Assembly (NCBI GenBank): GCA_000173575.1
Contig: ABYL01000011.1
Location: 39,633 to 103,632 of the forward strand
Direction of reading: 5' to 3'
DNA: 64,000 bases
DNA from: Burkholderia sp. H160
Lineage (GTDB): Bacteria; Pseudomonadota; Gammaproteobacteria; Burkholderiales; Burkholderiaceae
Translations under genes and position numbers: made by a program
In this document: positions 35,941 through 45,247 of the stretch, piece by piece
Position numbering within the stretch: position 1 is the stretch's first letter
Layout of the letters: each line of letters begins with the position of its first letter
The notes under the pieces: model-generated
Seen by the model: the letters and a program-made list of their open reading frames with translations, nothing else
Databases searched by the model: none
Told to the model about the DNA's origin: nothing

Positions 35941-37590
35941 ATGTATGACTACATCGTTGCAGGCGGCGGCTCGGCCGGATGTGTTCTTGCCGCGCGCCTG
36001 AGTGAGAACCCCGACGCAAAGGTCCTGCTGCTTGAAGCAGGGCCAAGCGATTGGAACCCGTACATCCACTTTCCGGTTACCTACTACAAGACCGCCAAAG
36101 GGTCATTGACGTGGGGACTGGAAACTGCGCCGAGCCGTGCTCAGAACAACATCGTTACGCCCTACACCCAAGCTCGGGTGCTGGGCGGCGGCAGTTCCAT
36201 CAACGCGCAGGTGTACACGCGTGGCGTTCCGGAAGACTACGACCGCTGGGAGAGAGACTTCGGATGCGAGGGCTGGTCCTATCGCGATGTGCTGCCCTTC
36301 TTCCGGAAGGCCGAGCGCAACGAGCGGTTCGCAGACGAGTTCCACGGTATTGACGGCCCACTGGGCGTGTCTGACCAACGCTATACCAGCCCTGTCACGA
36401 AGGCATGGGTCCAGGCGTGCCAGCAGGCCGGCATTCATTACAACGCCGACTTCAATGGCGCCTCCCAGGCCGGCTCGGGCCTGTATCAGATTACCAACCT
36501 GGACGGAAAACGCTGCAGCGCGGCTGTAGGCTATCTTCGACCAGCCCGCAAGCGCTCCAATCTGACCGTTATTACAGGAGCCATAGCGACGCGTATCGTG
36601 ATGGAGGGCAAACGTGCGGTGGGTGTCGAATACGTTCAGGGCGGCAATCGGCAAGTGGCGCGCGCACAAACGGAAGTCATCGTTACGTCGGGCGCAATCG
36701 GTTCGCCGAAGTTGCTAATGCTGTCGGGTATCGGCCCTGGCGAGCATTTGACCCAGCATGGCATCAAGGTTCAGCACGAGCTTCCGGGCGTCGGTCAAAA
36801 CCTGCACGACCACCTCGACGTGTTCATGATTTATGAACTGACGGGCGCGCACAGCTACGACAAGTACAAGAAGTTCCGCTGGCAGGTCGCGGCTGGCCTC
36901 CAGTACGCACTGTTCCGCTCGGGCCCCGTCACTTCGAATGTTGTCGAAGGTGGGGCGTTCTGGTGGGCGGACAAATCGCAGAAGGACCCCGATTTGCAGT
37001 TCCACTTTCTCGCGGGTGCAGGCATCGAGGCTGGTATTCCCGACGTCCCGGGTGGCAATGGCGCAACCCTGAATGCGTATCTGACGCGGCCCAAGTCGCG
37101 CGGCAGCGTGACGCTGCGCTCAGCAGACCCGTTGGCACCGCCAGTGGTCGACCCCAACTTCCTTGATGACCCGTACGACCTGAAATATACGATTGAGAGC
37201 GTTAAGGTCGGTCAGGAGGTGATGCGTCAAAGCGCGCTGGCGAAATACATCAAACGCGAGCACTTCCCGGGCAGCGCAATCCAGGACCCCGGTGGGTACG
37301 AAAAGTTTGTGCGTGAACAGGCCCGTACGGGCTACCACCCTGCAGGCACATGCCGGATGGGAGTGGGCGCAGGCGCCGTTGTGGATACCGACCTACGGGT
37401 TCATGGCGTCGACGGTTTGCGTGTGGCGGATTGCTCTGTGATGCCGCAACTCATCTCCGGCAACACGAACGCGCCGACCATCATGATTGCGGAGCGATTG
37501 GCCGACAAGCTGGCAGCCAAAAACCGGCTTGCCTCGCCGCAGGACATCACTACCTTGCCGCTGCGCTTGAAGGAAACGCATCACACGTGA
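35941..37590 (+). CDS. GMC-family FAD alcohol dehydrogenase
   Basis: FAD-dependent oxidoreductase of 549 residues. FAD motif YDYIVAGGGSAGCVLAARLSE at the N-terminus, GMC signature ARVLGGGSSINAQVYTRG, second signature region VTSGAIGSPKLLMLSGIGP and the catalytic TGYHPAGTCRMG with ISGNTNAPT. No signal peptide, so cytoplasmic. Last gene of the operon, seven bases after the hydratase. It is related to, but clearly distinct from, the GMC enzyme at 21442. It likely oxidises a primary alcohol that the aldehyde dehydrogenase at 40644 takes further. Confidence 0.9.
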   Translation: MYDYIVAGGGSAGCVLAARLSENPDAKVLLLEAGPSDWNPYIHFPVTYYKTAKGSLTWGLETAPSRAQNNIVTPYTQARVLGGGSSINAQVYTRGVPEDYDRWERDFGCEGWSYRDVLPFFRKAERNERFADEFHGIDGPLGVSDQRYTSPVTKAWVQACQQAGIHYNADFNGASQAGSGLYQITNLDGKRCSAAVGYLRPARKRSNLTVITGAIATRIVMEGKRAVGVEYVQGGNRQVARAQTEVIVTSGAIGSPKLLMLSGIGPGEHLTQHGIKVQHELPGVGQNLHDHLDVFMIYELTGAHSYDKYKKFRWQVAAGLQYALFRSGPVTSNVVEGGAFWWADKSQKDPDLQFHFLAGAGIEAGIPDVPGGNGATLNAYLTRPKSRGSVTLRSADPLAPPVVDPNFLDDPYDLKYTIESVKVGQEVMRQSALAKYIKREHFPGSAIQDPGGYEKFVREQARTGYHPAGTCRMGVGAGAVVDTDLRVHGVDGLRVADCSVMPQLISGNTNAPTIMIAERLADKLAAKNRLASPQDITTLPLRLKETHHT

Positions 37591-37624
37591 CCGTCAGCAG
37601 CGGTGAGAGTGCAGCGTACACCAG

Positions 37625-37643
37625 GCGTCCGACCGGGCGTTTT
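37625..37643 (+). terminator. Weak terminator between converging genes
   Basis: GCGTCC (37625–37630) with GGGCGT (37635–37640), two wobble pairs, four-base loop, then TTTATT. It lies 35 bases after the oxidoreductase stop. Confidence 0.35.
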
Positions 37644-37790
37644 ATTGCTTGCACTCCAGCGTATATCGTGACGGGGTGGCAATGGATGAAGCGTAGGCGA
37701 TGGTGGCCCAAGAGATGGCGGTCGCCAATGCCCGCAGTGCCTACGAAATGCGCGCCATCGTACTCGTCCGAGGACGATGGCACCTGCATG

Positions 37791-38888
37791 TCAGGTGCTC
37801 TTTGCGCGACTGACAGCCTCGGTGACGGGGCCCGTGCTCTGTCGAACAATGAGGGGTGTCTCGAGCTTCGCATGAACCCGCTCTGAGTCACCGGAGAGCA
37901 GACGAGAAACTGCCACTGCGGTGAGACGGCCCATCTCGGTCCCGGACACATCAACCGTCGTCAAGCTCGGCTTTAGATACTCGCCAAACTCCAGATTGTC
38001 GAAGCCAACGAGAGAAATGTCGCGCGGGCAGTCGATACCCGCTTCGTCGCATGCCTTGAGTGCGCCAGCAGCCAGCACGTCCGTGCCACAGAAGACAGCC
38101 GTGAATTTAGCACCTGACGCCAACTGCTTTTGCATTGCCGAGTAGCCCGCGGCCATTGAATACTCTTCTTCTACGACGACGATGTCGCTCGACGGCACGC
38201 CAAGCGCCCCCAGCTGTGTCGTGAAGCCAAGCTTCCGGTCGCGAACGCGGTCATTGTGCCTCGACATGCCCGAAATCATCAGAAACTTGCGATGGCCAAG
38301 CGAATGTAGATAACGCCCGACCTCGCCGGCCGCTTCAGCATTGCTGAAACCGATTGACGAAAGCGACTGGTCCTCAGAATTGCTGTACGTCAGCACGCAG
38401 CCGATGCCCTGCTCCCGCAGCAGCGTCATGGTGTCATGCCGCTGCACATCGCCCACCAGCACCACCGCCTCGACGCCTCGCTCAGCCAGCAGGCGCGCCT
38501 CACGGTATTCAGTGTCCAGCGAATAGCCTGAGGAATTCAGTATCAACGAGATGCCCTGCTCAGACAGTTGCTGTTGCAGCGACTCCACCATCCGCGCGTA
38601 GATAGCGTAGTTCAGCGTGGGAATGATTGCCCCCACCAGCTTGGCTTTCGTAGAACGTAGAGCACGCGCCGCGCCATTGGGGACGAACCCCAGTCGGCGG
38701 ATTGCCGCCTCAACACGCACCCGAATGTCGGGCGTCACTTTGTCCGGCTTGTTCAGCACACGGGAAACGGACGCAATAGACACCTCAGCAAGCCGCGCAA
38801 CGTCCACCAGCGTGACGTTCGCGTCCGGCCGGGCCGCGCGTGCCCGGGCAGGCTTGGCGACAACAGGTTCATCTGGCAGCTTGTTCAT
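37791..38888 (-). CDS. LacI-family repressor of the 33–48 kb catabolic regulon
   Basis: A 365-residue repressor. The LacI helix-turn-helix is VTLVDVARLAEVSIASVSRVLNKPDKV with the hinge GFVPNGAARALRSTKAKLVG; the sugar-binding core follows (GAIIPTLNYAIYARMVESLQ, FCGTDVLAAGAL, VGFDNLEFGEYLKPSLTTVD). A 25-residue Ala/Arg-rich N-terminal extension precedes the DNA-binding part. It starts at ATG 38888, or at a GTG nine bases earlier. Operator copy 3 lies 15–26 bases upstream of the start, which implies autorepression, and copy 4 faces the divergent ABC operon. Confidence 0.92.
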   Translation of the reverse strand: MNKLPDEPVVAKPARARAARPDANVTLVDVARLAEVSIASVSRVLNKPDKVTPDIRVRVEAAIRRLGFVPNGAARALRSTKAKLVGAIIPTLNYAIYARMVESLQQQLSEQGISLILNSSGYSLDTEYREARLLAERGVEAVVLVGDVQRHDTMTLLREQGIGCVLTYSNSEDQSLSSIGFSNAEAAGEVGRYLHSLGHRKFLMISGMSRHNDRVRDRKLGFTTQLGALGVPSSDIVVVEEEYSMAAGYSAMQKQLASGAKFTAVFCGTDVLAAGALKACDEAGIDCPRDISLVGFDNLEFGEYLKPSLTTVDVSGTEMGRLTAVAVSRLLSGDSERVHAKLETPLIVRQSTGPVTEAVSRAKST

Positions 38889-38902
38889 CTTTCGCACCCA
38901 CT

Positions 38903-38914
38903 GAAAACGTTATC
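38903..38914. promoter_or_regulatory. LacI-family operator copy 3 (GAAAACGTTATC)
   Basis: Exact copy 15 bases upstream of the repressor start, well placed for autorepression. Confidence 0.82.
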
Positions 38915-39025
38915 GAGATTTTACGCTCGCAATTGTCAGAAGTCACTCGCCAAAACCATGATTTCACGGTGTATCAAGGATTTCGCGGAAAAACGTCTCG
39001 TTATTCCAGGGTTCATCCCGATTGA

Positions 39026-39037
39026 GAAAACGTTATC
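39026..39037. promoter_or_regulatory. LacI-family operator copy 4 (GAAAACGTTATC)
   Basis: Exact copy about 100 bases upstream of the ABC ATPase start, 123 bases from copy 3. A partial match, ggaaaaacgtctcgttat, lies between them at 38987–39004. Confidence 0.82.
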
Positions 39038-39139
39038 AGGAGACGATTCTTACGCTACGTGCTGCATCCGAACTGCTCGATTGCCGTGGCGCTCACCACG
39101 GACGGGCCGACACCGCTAACACGCGGGCTGGGAGTTATT

Positions 39140-40633
39140 GTGTCGCAAAACTTGCTCGAAATGCGGGACATCCGCAAACACTTCGGTGGCGTCCACGCGC
39201 TGAAGGGCGTGTCGTTCACCGTCCGCCACGGCGAGATTCACGGGCTTGTCGGCGAGAATGGTGCTGGCAAATCAACCCTGATGAAGGTGCTCGCCGGCGC
39301 CTATGTAGCTGACGGTGGCGAGGTGTCGATTGACGGCTCGCCAGTCACCCATCCCACTACGCATGCGATGCGGGAAAAGGGTATTGCCGTCATCTATCAG
39401 GAATTGGCGCAAGCGCCGCATCTGAGCGTCGCTGAAAACGTATTCTTGGGCCGGTTGCCAAAAAAGGCATTTGGCGGTGTCGACTGGAAGAGCCTCAACG
39501 CCAATGCGCGCGAAGTCATCACCCGCATCGGCTTCGACCTGAACCCGCGGGCGAAAGTCGCGGATTTAAGTGTGGCCCAGCGCCAGATTGTGGAAATCGC
39601 AAAGGCGATTTCGCAAAACGCGAGGCTCGTCGTGCTAGACGAGCCGTCCGCAGTGCTGGCCGATAGCGAACTACAGGCGCTCTTCGGCATCATGCGCAGG
39701 CTCGCGAAAGAGCAGAACGTCTCGTTCATCTACATCTCGCACCGGCTCAACGAAATTTTTGACATTTGCCAACGCGTGACCGTGCTGCGTGACGGAGCGG
39801 TCATTGACACGCAGCCCATTGAGGCAGTGACTTCGGCAGACCTTATCCGCAAGATGGTCGGCCGCGAGCTGAAAGACGTGTTTCCGAAGAAGGACCGGGA
39901 GGCCGGAAAGGTGGTCATGTCTGTCAAAGGCCTTACCCGCGAAGGCGTGCTCGACGACATCTCATTCGATGTTCGTGGCGGAGAAATCGTGGGACTTTGC
40001 GGACTAGCCGGTTCTGGTCGCACGGAAGTCCTCCGCGCCATCGCCGCTGCCGACCCTATCGATGGCGGTCAAATCGAACTCTTCGGCAAGACGGTCTCGA
40101 TTCGTTCACCTCGTCACGCCAAGTCTCTGGGCGTCGGCCTGTTGTCTGAAGACCGCAAGGTTGACGGTCTCTTCCTTGACCAGAGCGTCTCCTTCAACGT
40201 CACCATCGGAAAGCTCTCGACGGTTGGCGGCCCGCGCGCCATCAAGAAGCGCCAGGAGAAGGAACTCGTGGGCGGCTATGTGCGCAGGCTCAGCATCAAA
40301 ACGCCCTCGGTGAACGCCGACGTCCGGCACCTTTCTGGCGGCAATCAACAGAAATGCGCTATCGCCCGGCAGTTGAATGCAGGCACGAAGATTTTTCTGA
40401 TTGACGAGCCGACGCGAGGCGTCGATGTCGGTGCTCGACGCGACATCTACGAAGTGCTCATTGAGGTCCTGCAGTCGGAAGACCGCGCAATCCTCATGGT
40501 CTCATCCGAACTGCCCGAGATTCTCGGTATGTGCGACCGCATTCTTGTCATGAGGGAAGGAAAACTCATGGCCGAGCTTGCGCGTCAGGGCGCGACCGAG
40601 GAAATCATCATGCAACACGCAACGCGACACTAA
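39140..40633 (+). CDS. Ribose-type ABC transporter ATPase
   Basis: Duplicated sugar-import ATPase of 497 residues, the usual length for RbsA/MglA. The first domain has Walker A GENGAGKSTLMK, LSVAQRQIVEIAKAI and VVLDEPSAVL. The second has the degenerate Walker A typical of this family (GLAGSGRTEVLR), LSGGNQQKCAIARQL and FLIDEPTRGVDVGA. I choose the GTG at 39140, with GGGAG five bases upstream, because the longer frame adds residues outside the family start (MSQNLLEMRDIRKHFGG). First gene of the operon opposite the repressor. Confidence 0.93.
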   Translation: MSQNLLEMRDIRKHFGGVHALKGVSFTVRHGEIHGLVGENGAGKSTLMKVLAGAYVADGGEVSIDGSPVTHPTTHAMREKGIAVIYQELAQAPHLSVAENVFLGRLPKKAFGGVDWKSLNANAREVITRIGFDLNPRAKVADLSVAQRQIVEIAKAISQNARLVVLDEPSAVLADSELQALFGIMRRLAKEQNVSFIYISHRLNEIFDICQRVTVLRDGAVIDTQPIEAVTSADLIRKMVGRELKDVFPKKDREAGKVVMSVKGLTREGVLDDISFDVRGGEIVGLCGLAGSGRTEVLRAIAAADPIDGGQIELFGKTVSIRSPRHAKSLGVGLLSEDRKVDGLFLDQSVSFNVTIGKLSTVGGPRAIKKRQEKELVGGYVRRLSIKTPSVNADVRHLSGGNQQKCAIARQLNAGTKIFLIDEPTRGVDVGARRDIYEVLIEVLQSEDRAILMVSSELPEILGMCDRILVMREGKLMAELARQGATEEIIMQHATRH

Positions 40634-40643
40634 GGAGCTTCAA

Positions 40644-42128
40644 TTGACCAGGTCATATGGACATTTCATCGCCAATCAGTTCACGAACACCGATTCGGCG
40701 AAATTCATCGAGCGCGTGTCGCCGGTGAATGGAGAGACAGTGGCGCGCTTTGCGGAAGGAACGGCCACCGAGATTGATGCGGCTGTGGTCGCAGCACGTC
40801 AGGCCTTCGACAAGGGGCCATGGCCACAGATGGACGCGGGCGCACGCGCGGCGATTCTGCGCAAATGGTCGGCAAAGATTGCGGAAAATCGCGAAGCATT
40901 GGCTCGCATCGAAGTCGAGGAAGTCGGCAAACCCATCCGCTACGCACGCGCTGACATGGACACCGTCTGTGCGCTAATTGATTACGCGGCCGGTCTGGGC
41001 ATGCAGTCGCATGGCCTCGCCTACTCGTCAATTGGGCCTAACCGCACCGGCGTGGTCTTGCGCGAGCCTGTGGGCGTCGCGGGCATCATCGTCCCCTGGA
41101 ATTTCCCGGCGGAGACTTTCGCGAAGAAGGTGCCGTTCGCATTGGCAGCAGGCTGTGCCTGTGTCGTCAAGCCGTCGGAATTTACCTCTGGCACCGCCCT
41201 CGAACTCGCCCGCCTCGGCGCTGAGGTCGGCATTCCGGCGGGCGTCATCAACGTCGTGACTGGCTATGGTCACGCTGTGGGCAGCGCACTTTCCGGCCAC
41301 AACGGCGTCGACATCGTTTCTTTTACCGGCTCGACTCGTGTCGGCAAGCAGATTATTGCGAGCGCCGGCGAGCACACCGCGCGCGCCGCAGTTGAACTCG
41401 GCGGCAAGGGCGCCACCATCGTGTTCGATGATGCCGACCTGTCGGACGCCGTCCGCGGTGCTCTGACAAGCATCAGCTTCAACCAGGGTGAATGCTGCGT
41501 CGCAGGTTCGCGACTGCTCGTCCACTCCAGCATCGCGGACAAATTCCTCGGGCAACTGGTAGAGGCAATGGCAGGCCTGCGAATCGGCGACCCATTCGAC
41601 GAAGCGACCGACGTCGGCTCGATGATTCATGGCGACCACTTTCGCAGCGTCATCGGCCACATCGAGACGGCGCAAAAAGAAGGCGCTGCGGTGCTCTGCG
41701 GAGGCGTGCCCGGAACGCGTGAGGAAGGTCTGCGCATCGCTCCCACCGTTCTCGACGGCGTGAGCCCTTCGATGTCCGTGTTTCGTCAGGAGGTCTTTGG
41801 CCCGGTGCTCGCAGTAACGCGCTTCGATTCCGTTGAAGAAGCAATCGCCCTGGCCAACGACACCGAGTATGGCCTCGCCAATAGCGTCTGGTCCAAGAAC
41901 ATTGACACCGTGATGACCGTGGCAAAAGCGCTGCGCTCGGGAATCGTATGGGCAAATACCGCACTCGATGGCGCGCTGCAACTGCCCTTCGGCGGCAACG
42001 GAAAGTCGGGATTTGGCCGCGAACTTGGCGAAGCCGGTCTGGAAGAGTTCACCAGCCTGAAGTCGATTCTGATTCACACGGGCAAGCGCAACGATACATT
42101 TGGCGTCGCGCCGGCGGTCGCACAATGA
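40644..42128 (+). CDS. Aldehyde dehydrogenase
   Basis: ALDH-superfamily enzyme of 494 residues. Key motifs: VAGIIVPWNFPAETFAKK, SFTGSTRVGKQI, catalytic Glu in VELGGKGA and catalytic Cys in NQGECCVAGSRL. The start is TTG at 40644: AAGGAG is six bases upstream and no ATG fits. It follows the ATPase by ten bases and overlaps the HAD gene by four (ATGA), so it is translationally coupled. It probably oxidises the aldehyde from the GMC enzyme of the partner operon. Confidence 0.9.
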   Translation: MTRSYGHFIANQFTNTDSAKFIERVSPVNGETVARFAEGTATEIDAAVVAARQAFDKGPWPQMDAGARAAILRKWSAKIAENREALARIEVEEVGKPIRYARADMDTVCALIDYAAGLGMQSHGLAYSSIGPNRTGVVLREPVGVAGIIVPWNFPAETFAKKVPFALAAGCACVVKPSEFTSGTALELARLGAEVGIPAGVINVVTGYGHAVGSALSGHNGVDIVSFTGSTRVGKQIIASAGEHTARAAVELGGKGATIVFDDADLSDAVRGALTSISFNQGECCVAGSRLLVHSSIADKFLGQLVEAMAGLRIGDPFDEATDVGSMIHGDHFRSVIGHIETAQKEGAAVLCGGVPGTREEGLRIAPTVLDGVSPSMSVFRQEVFGPVLAVTRFDSVEEAIALANDTEYGLANSVWSKNIDTVMTVAKALRSGIVWANTALDGALQLPFGGNGKSGFGRELGEAGLEEFTSLKSILIHTGKRNDTFGVAPAVAQ

Positions 42129-42946
42129 TTCGCGTCCTCTTCAGCGACGTTGACCGAACGCTGCTCACCCACGGCTACGAGCTTCTGCCAGAAGTTTTCC
42201 AGGCTGTGAGTGCAGCGAGGAAATCGGGCATCGAGGTCATCCTTGCAACCGCGCGGCCGCCGATGGCTGTGCTGCCCTATGCCGAGAGGCTGGGCACTAT
42301 GGACATGTGCATCTGCCTCAACGGTGCGTGGGTCGGCGGTCTGCGTGACGGTGAGGCAACGATTCTCGGTCAGGTGCCGTCCGATGTCATCGACGAGGTC
42401 GTGGAAATGTCGGCCCCCGTTGGCGTCGAGTTGCTCTTTTATACCGCGACAGAGATTTACACGCCGCGAATCGCGCCCGCTGTGCTGACGCACTGCAAGC
42501 GAACGGGAGAAGTCGCAAATGAGATTGCGGACGTACGGCAGATACGCGGTCCGGTTCTGAAGGTGCTTTGCATTAGTACGCTGCCCGATGCGAACGCGGT
42601 ATTTCGCAAAATCGGCGAATCCATCGGCGACAAAGCTGCGTGTGCAAAGTCGCGGACGGACCTCCTGGAAATAACCGATTCGAATGTATCAAAAGGCCGG
42701 GCAGTGGCAGAGATTGCGCGGCAACGCGGATTGGTCAGGTCTGAGTGCGCCGCCATCGGCGACAGCGATAACGACCTTTCTCTGCTGGCTTGGGCTGACG
42801 TCAAGTTGACTGTCGACAACGCGATGCCTGCTATCAAGCGAATCGCCCCGCTTCATTTTGCGTCGTGCGATGTAGGCGGAATCGCCCAGGCCATCGCATA
42901 TCTACAGGCTCGAAACCGGTCCGAGCAGTATCGCTCTGCCCAGTAG
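42125..42946 (+). CDS. HAD-family (Cof-type) phosphatase
   Basis: A 273-residue HAD hydrolase. Motif 1 is LFSDVDRTLL (Asp nucleophile, with Arg after the second Asp where most have Gly), motif 2 ATARPP, the Lys is in SKGRAVAEI and motif 4 is IGDSDNDLSLL. The C2-type cap is inserted between motifs 2 and 3, as in Cof/sugar phosphatases. The ATG overlaps the stop of the aldehyde dehydrogenase gene. In this operon it likely dephosphorylates a sugar phosphate intermediate. Confidence 0.87.
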   Translation: MIRVLFSDVDRTLLTHGYELLPEVFQAVSAARKSGIEVILATARPPMAVLPYAERLGTMDMCICLNGAWVGGLRDGEATILGQVPSDVIDEVVEMSAPVGVELLFYTATEIYTPRIAPAVLTHCKRTGEVANEIADVRQIRGPVLKVLCISTLPDANAVFRKIGESIGDKAACAKSRTDLLEITDSNVSKGRAVAEIARQRGLVRSECAAIGDSDNDLSLLAWADVKLTVDNAMPAIKRIAPLHFASCDVGGIAQAIAYLQARNRSEQYRSAQ

Positions 42947-42973
42947 CAGCTACGAGTGTTTTAGGAGACAACC

Positions 42974-43960
42974 ATGACCACCACGGTTCAGAACCAACCC
43001 ACCACGCCCTCGCATCGCCGAGATTTTATAGCAGTGCTTAAAAGCTACGGCCTCGTCTGGGTGCTGCTAGGCCTTTGTGCTATCGCCACCTGGCTTTCGC
43101 CGAGCTTCCTGGGGGTGATGAATCTGGTCAACGTTCTGCGACAGATTGCGCTGCTAGGCATTGTCGGTATCGGCATGACTTTCGTGATTCTTGCGCGGGG
43201 CATTGACCTGTCAGTCGGGTCGATAGTCGGGCTTATTGCAGTTTGCACTGCACTGATGCTTACACAAGGCTATCCGGTCTACCTTTGCGTGCTTGCCGCC
43301 ATCGCCCTCGGCCTTGCGCTCGGTGCACTCAATGGTCTGGGCATCGCGATAGGCCGCCTTCCGGCATTCATCATGACGCTCGGCACGATGGTGATGTTCC
43401 GCGGAATGGCGCTGTCTATCGCGAATGGACAACCAATCAACGTGAGCTCAGCGCCCGGCTTTGATTACATCGGCTCCGGCGAGATTCTGGGTCTTCCGAT
43501 AGTTGTCTGGTTATTCGCCGCCATCGCACTCCTCGCCTATCTGGTACTGCGTTACACGTCGTTCGGACGATACGTCTATGCGGTCGGCAGCAACACAGAA
43601 GCTGCCCACCTCGCTGGCATTAACACGCGTGTCATCAGCTTCATCGTTTATGTAATTTCGGGTTTGACGGCCGCCATCACCGCTATCGTGTATGTCTCCC
43701 GTTTGACTGTAGGCGAACCGACCGCCGGGACAGGGCTCGAACTCGAAGCTATCGCGGTGACGGTCATCGGCGGCACGAGCCTGTTCGGTGGCGAAGGTGG
43801 CGTGATGGGGACGGTTCTGGGCGCGGCCATCATCGCTGTCCTCGCGAATGTCATGAACCTCTTGGGCATTAGTCCTTTCACCCAACAAATCATCAAGGGC
43901 GCAATCATCATCGTCGCCGTCCTGTTCGAAATGTATCGTGGCAAAGGGAAGAAGGCATGA
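42974..43960 (+). CDS. Ribose-type ABC transporter permease
   Basis: Inner-membrane permease of 328 residues with 8–10 helices. Family motifs are clear: GMTFVILARGIDLSVGSIVGL, LNGLGIAIGRLPAFIMTLGTM, SFGRYVYAVGSNTEAAHLAGIN and the cytoplasmic coupling region AIAVTVIGGTSLFGGEGGVMGTVLGA. It pairs with the ATPase at 39140 and the binding protein at 34479. Its end overlaps the next start by four bases. Confidence 0.93.
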   Translation: MTTTVQNQPTTPSHRRDFIAVLKSYGLVWVLLGLCAIATWLSPSFLGVMNLVNVLRQIALLGIVGIGMTFVILARGIDLSVGSIVGLIAVCTALMLTQGYPVYLCVLAAIALGLALGALNGLGIAIGRLPAFIMTLGTMVMFRGMALSIANGQPINVSSAPGFDYIGSGEILGLPIVVWLFAAIALLAYLVLRYTSFGRYVYAVGSNTEAAHLAGINTRVISFIVYVISGLTAAITAIVYVSRLTVGEPTAGTGLELEAIAVTVIGGTSLFGGEGGVMGTVLGAAIIAVLANVMNLLGISPFTQQIIKGAIIIVAVLFEMYRGKGKKA

Positions 43961-45231
43961 ACACCGCGAACCAAGTGGGCAGCGGAGACGCCGCACCTGC
44001 CGCGCGTCTGCCGCTCCAGGGCATCAAGGTCATCAGCCTCTGCCACTATCTGCAAGGGCCCGCTGCAGTCCAATACCTCGCAGACATGGGCGCGGAAGTT
44101 ACCAAGATTGAGCCGCGCCATGGGGCTTTCGAGCGTCACTGGTCCGGAGCGAACGTGTTTATTGATGGCGTCAGCGGCTTCTATCTGGCCGCGAACCGGA
44201 ACTGCCGTAGCGTAGCGCTTGATTTGAAGACGGCTCAAGGACGCGAAATCGTGCTGAAGCTCGTTGCCAGCGCCGATGTCATCGTCGACAACTTTCGAAG
44301 TGGCGTCATGGACCGGCTGGGCCTGTCAGAGGCGATGCTACGTCAGGCAAACCCAGGGCTCATCATCGCGTCGGCGACCGGCTTCGGCTCATCGGGCCCG
44401 CTGCGTGACAGCCCCGGCCAAGACCTGCTCGTGCAAGCCCGTACGGGCCTGATTGCAGCGACCGGCCACTACTCGAGCCACCCGTCTCCGGTGGGTTGCG
44501 CCCCTGTCGACCAGCATGGTGCATCGCTGCTAGCGATGGGAATCCTGGGTGCCTACATTCACAAGTTGCGCACGGGCGAAGGCTCGCGAGTGGAATCGAG
44601 CCTTTTCAATGCGGGTATCGACCTGCAGCAGGAGGCGCTGGCGAACTACTACTCGGGCGGGTTCCAGAAGTCGAAGCTCGACCGCGCTCACCAACTGGGC
44701 ACCTGGTTTCATGCAGCGCCCTACGGGGTCTACCGTCTTGCCGACGGCAAGCTGATGGCAATTTCTAATGTCGACCCCGTCAACTTCGCGAGAGCCCTCG
44801 ACAGCGAAGAGCTGATGGCGATTGCCTCGATTGACAGACATCTGGAACGCGACCGATACGCGGCGAGCACGGCACAGGTTCTGGCCAGTCTCACGTACGC
44901 CCAGGCGGCGTCACGCTTTGACGAGTTCTCGATTTGGTACGCCCCGGTCAATACCTACGATGAGCTGCTCGAAGACCCGCAAGCCCAGCACAACCAGGTC
45001 TTTGAGACGAGCGTTGTAAAGGAAAGCAACGCGACACTCGTGAGGCACCCCGTTTCCTACAACGGCATCAAGCCCGGCATGCGCTTTGTCGCGCTGTCGT
45101 GCGGAGAGCATACCGAGCAGGTTTTGCAGGAGCTCGGCTACAGCATCGAAGAGATTTCGGCCTTGAGCAAGAATGAGGTTGTCGCACTCGGTACTCCGCA
45201 GGTTATCCAGTCTAACGAGCTTCATGCATAA
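43957..45231 (+). CDS. Class III CoA-transferase, second paralogue of the LacI regulon
   Basis: A 424-residue CaiB/BaiF-family enzyme closely related to the one at 33158: GPAAVQYLADMGAEVTKIEP, ERHWSGA, ANRNCRSVALDLKTAQG and catalytic Asp in SPGQDLLVQART. It starts inside the permease stop codon (ATGA). The pairing of two such genes in one regulon suggests either a heteromeric enzyme or two acids to be activated. The C-terminal tail (about 20 residues past the conserved GYS-EEI) is not conserved between the two. Confidence 0.88.
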   Translation: MNTANQVGSGDAAPAARLPLQGIKVISLCHYLQGPAAVQYLADMGAEVTKIEPRHGAFERHWSGANVFIDGVSGFYLAANRNCRSVALDLKTAQGREIVLKLVASADVIVDNFRSGVMDRLGLSEAMLRQANPGLIIASATGFGSSGPLRDSPGQDLLVQARTGLIAATGHYSSHPSPVGCAPVDQHGASLLAMGILGAYIHKLRTGEGSRVESSLFNAGIDLQQEALANYYSGGFQKSKLDRAHQLGTWFHAAPYGVYRLADGKLMAISNVDPVNFARALDSEELMAIASIDRHLERDRYAASTAQVLASLTYAQAASRFDEFSIWYAPVNTYDELLEDPQAQHNQVFETSVVKESNATLVRHPVSYNGIKPGMRFVALSCGEHTEQVLQELGYSIEEISALSKNEVVALGTPQVIQSNELHA

Positions 45232-45247
45232 ACCAGGCATACACGTC

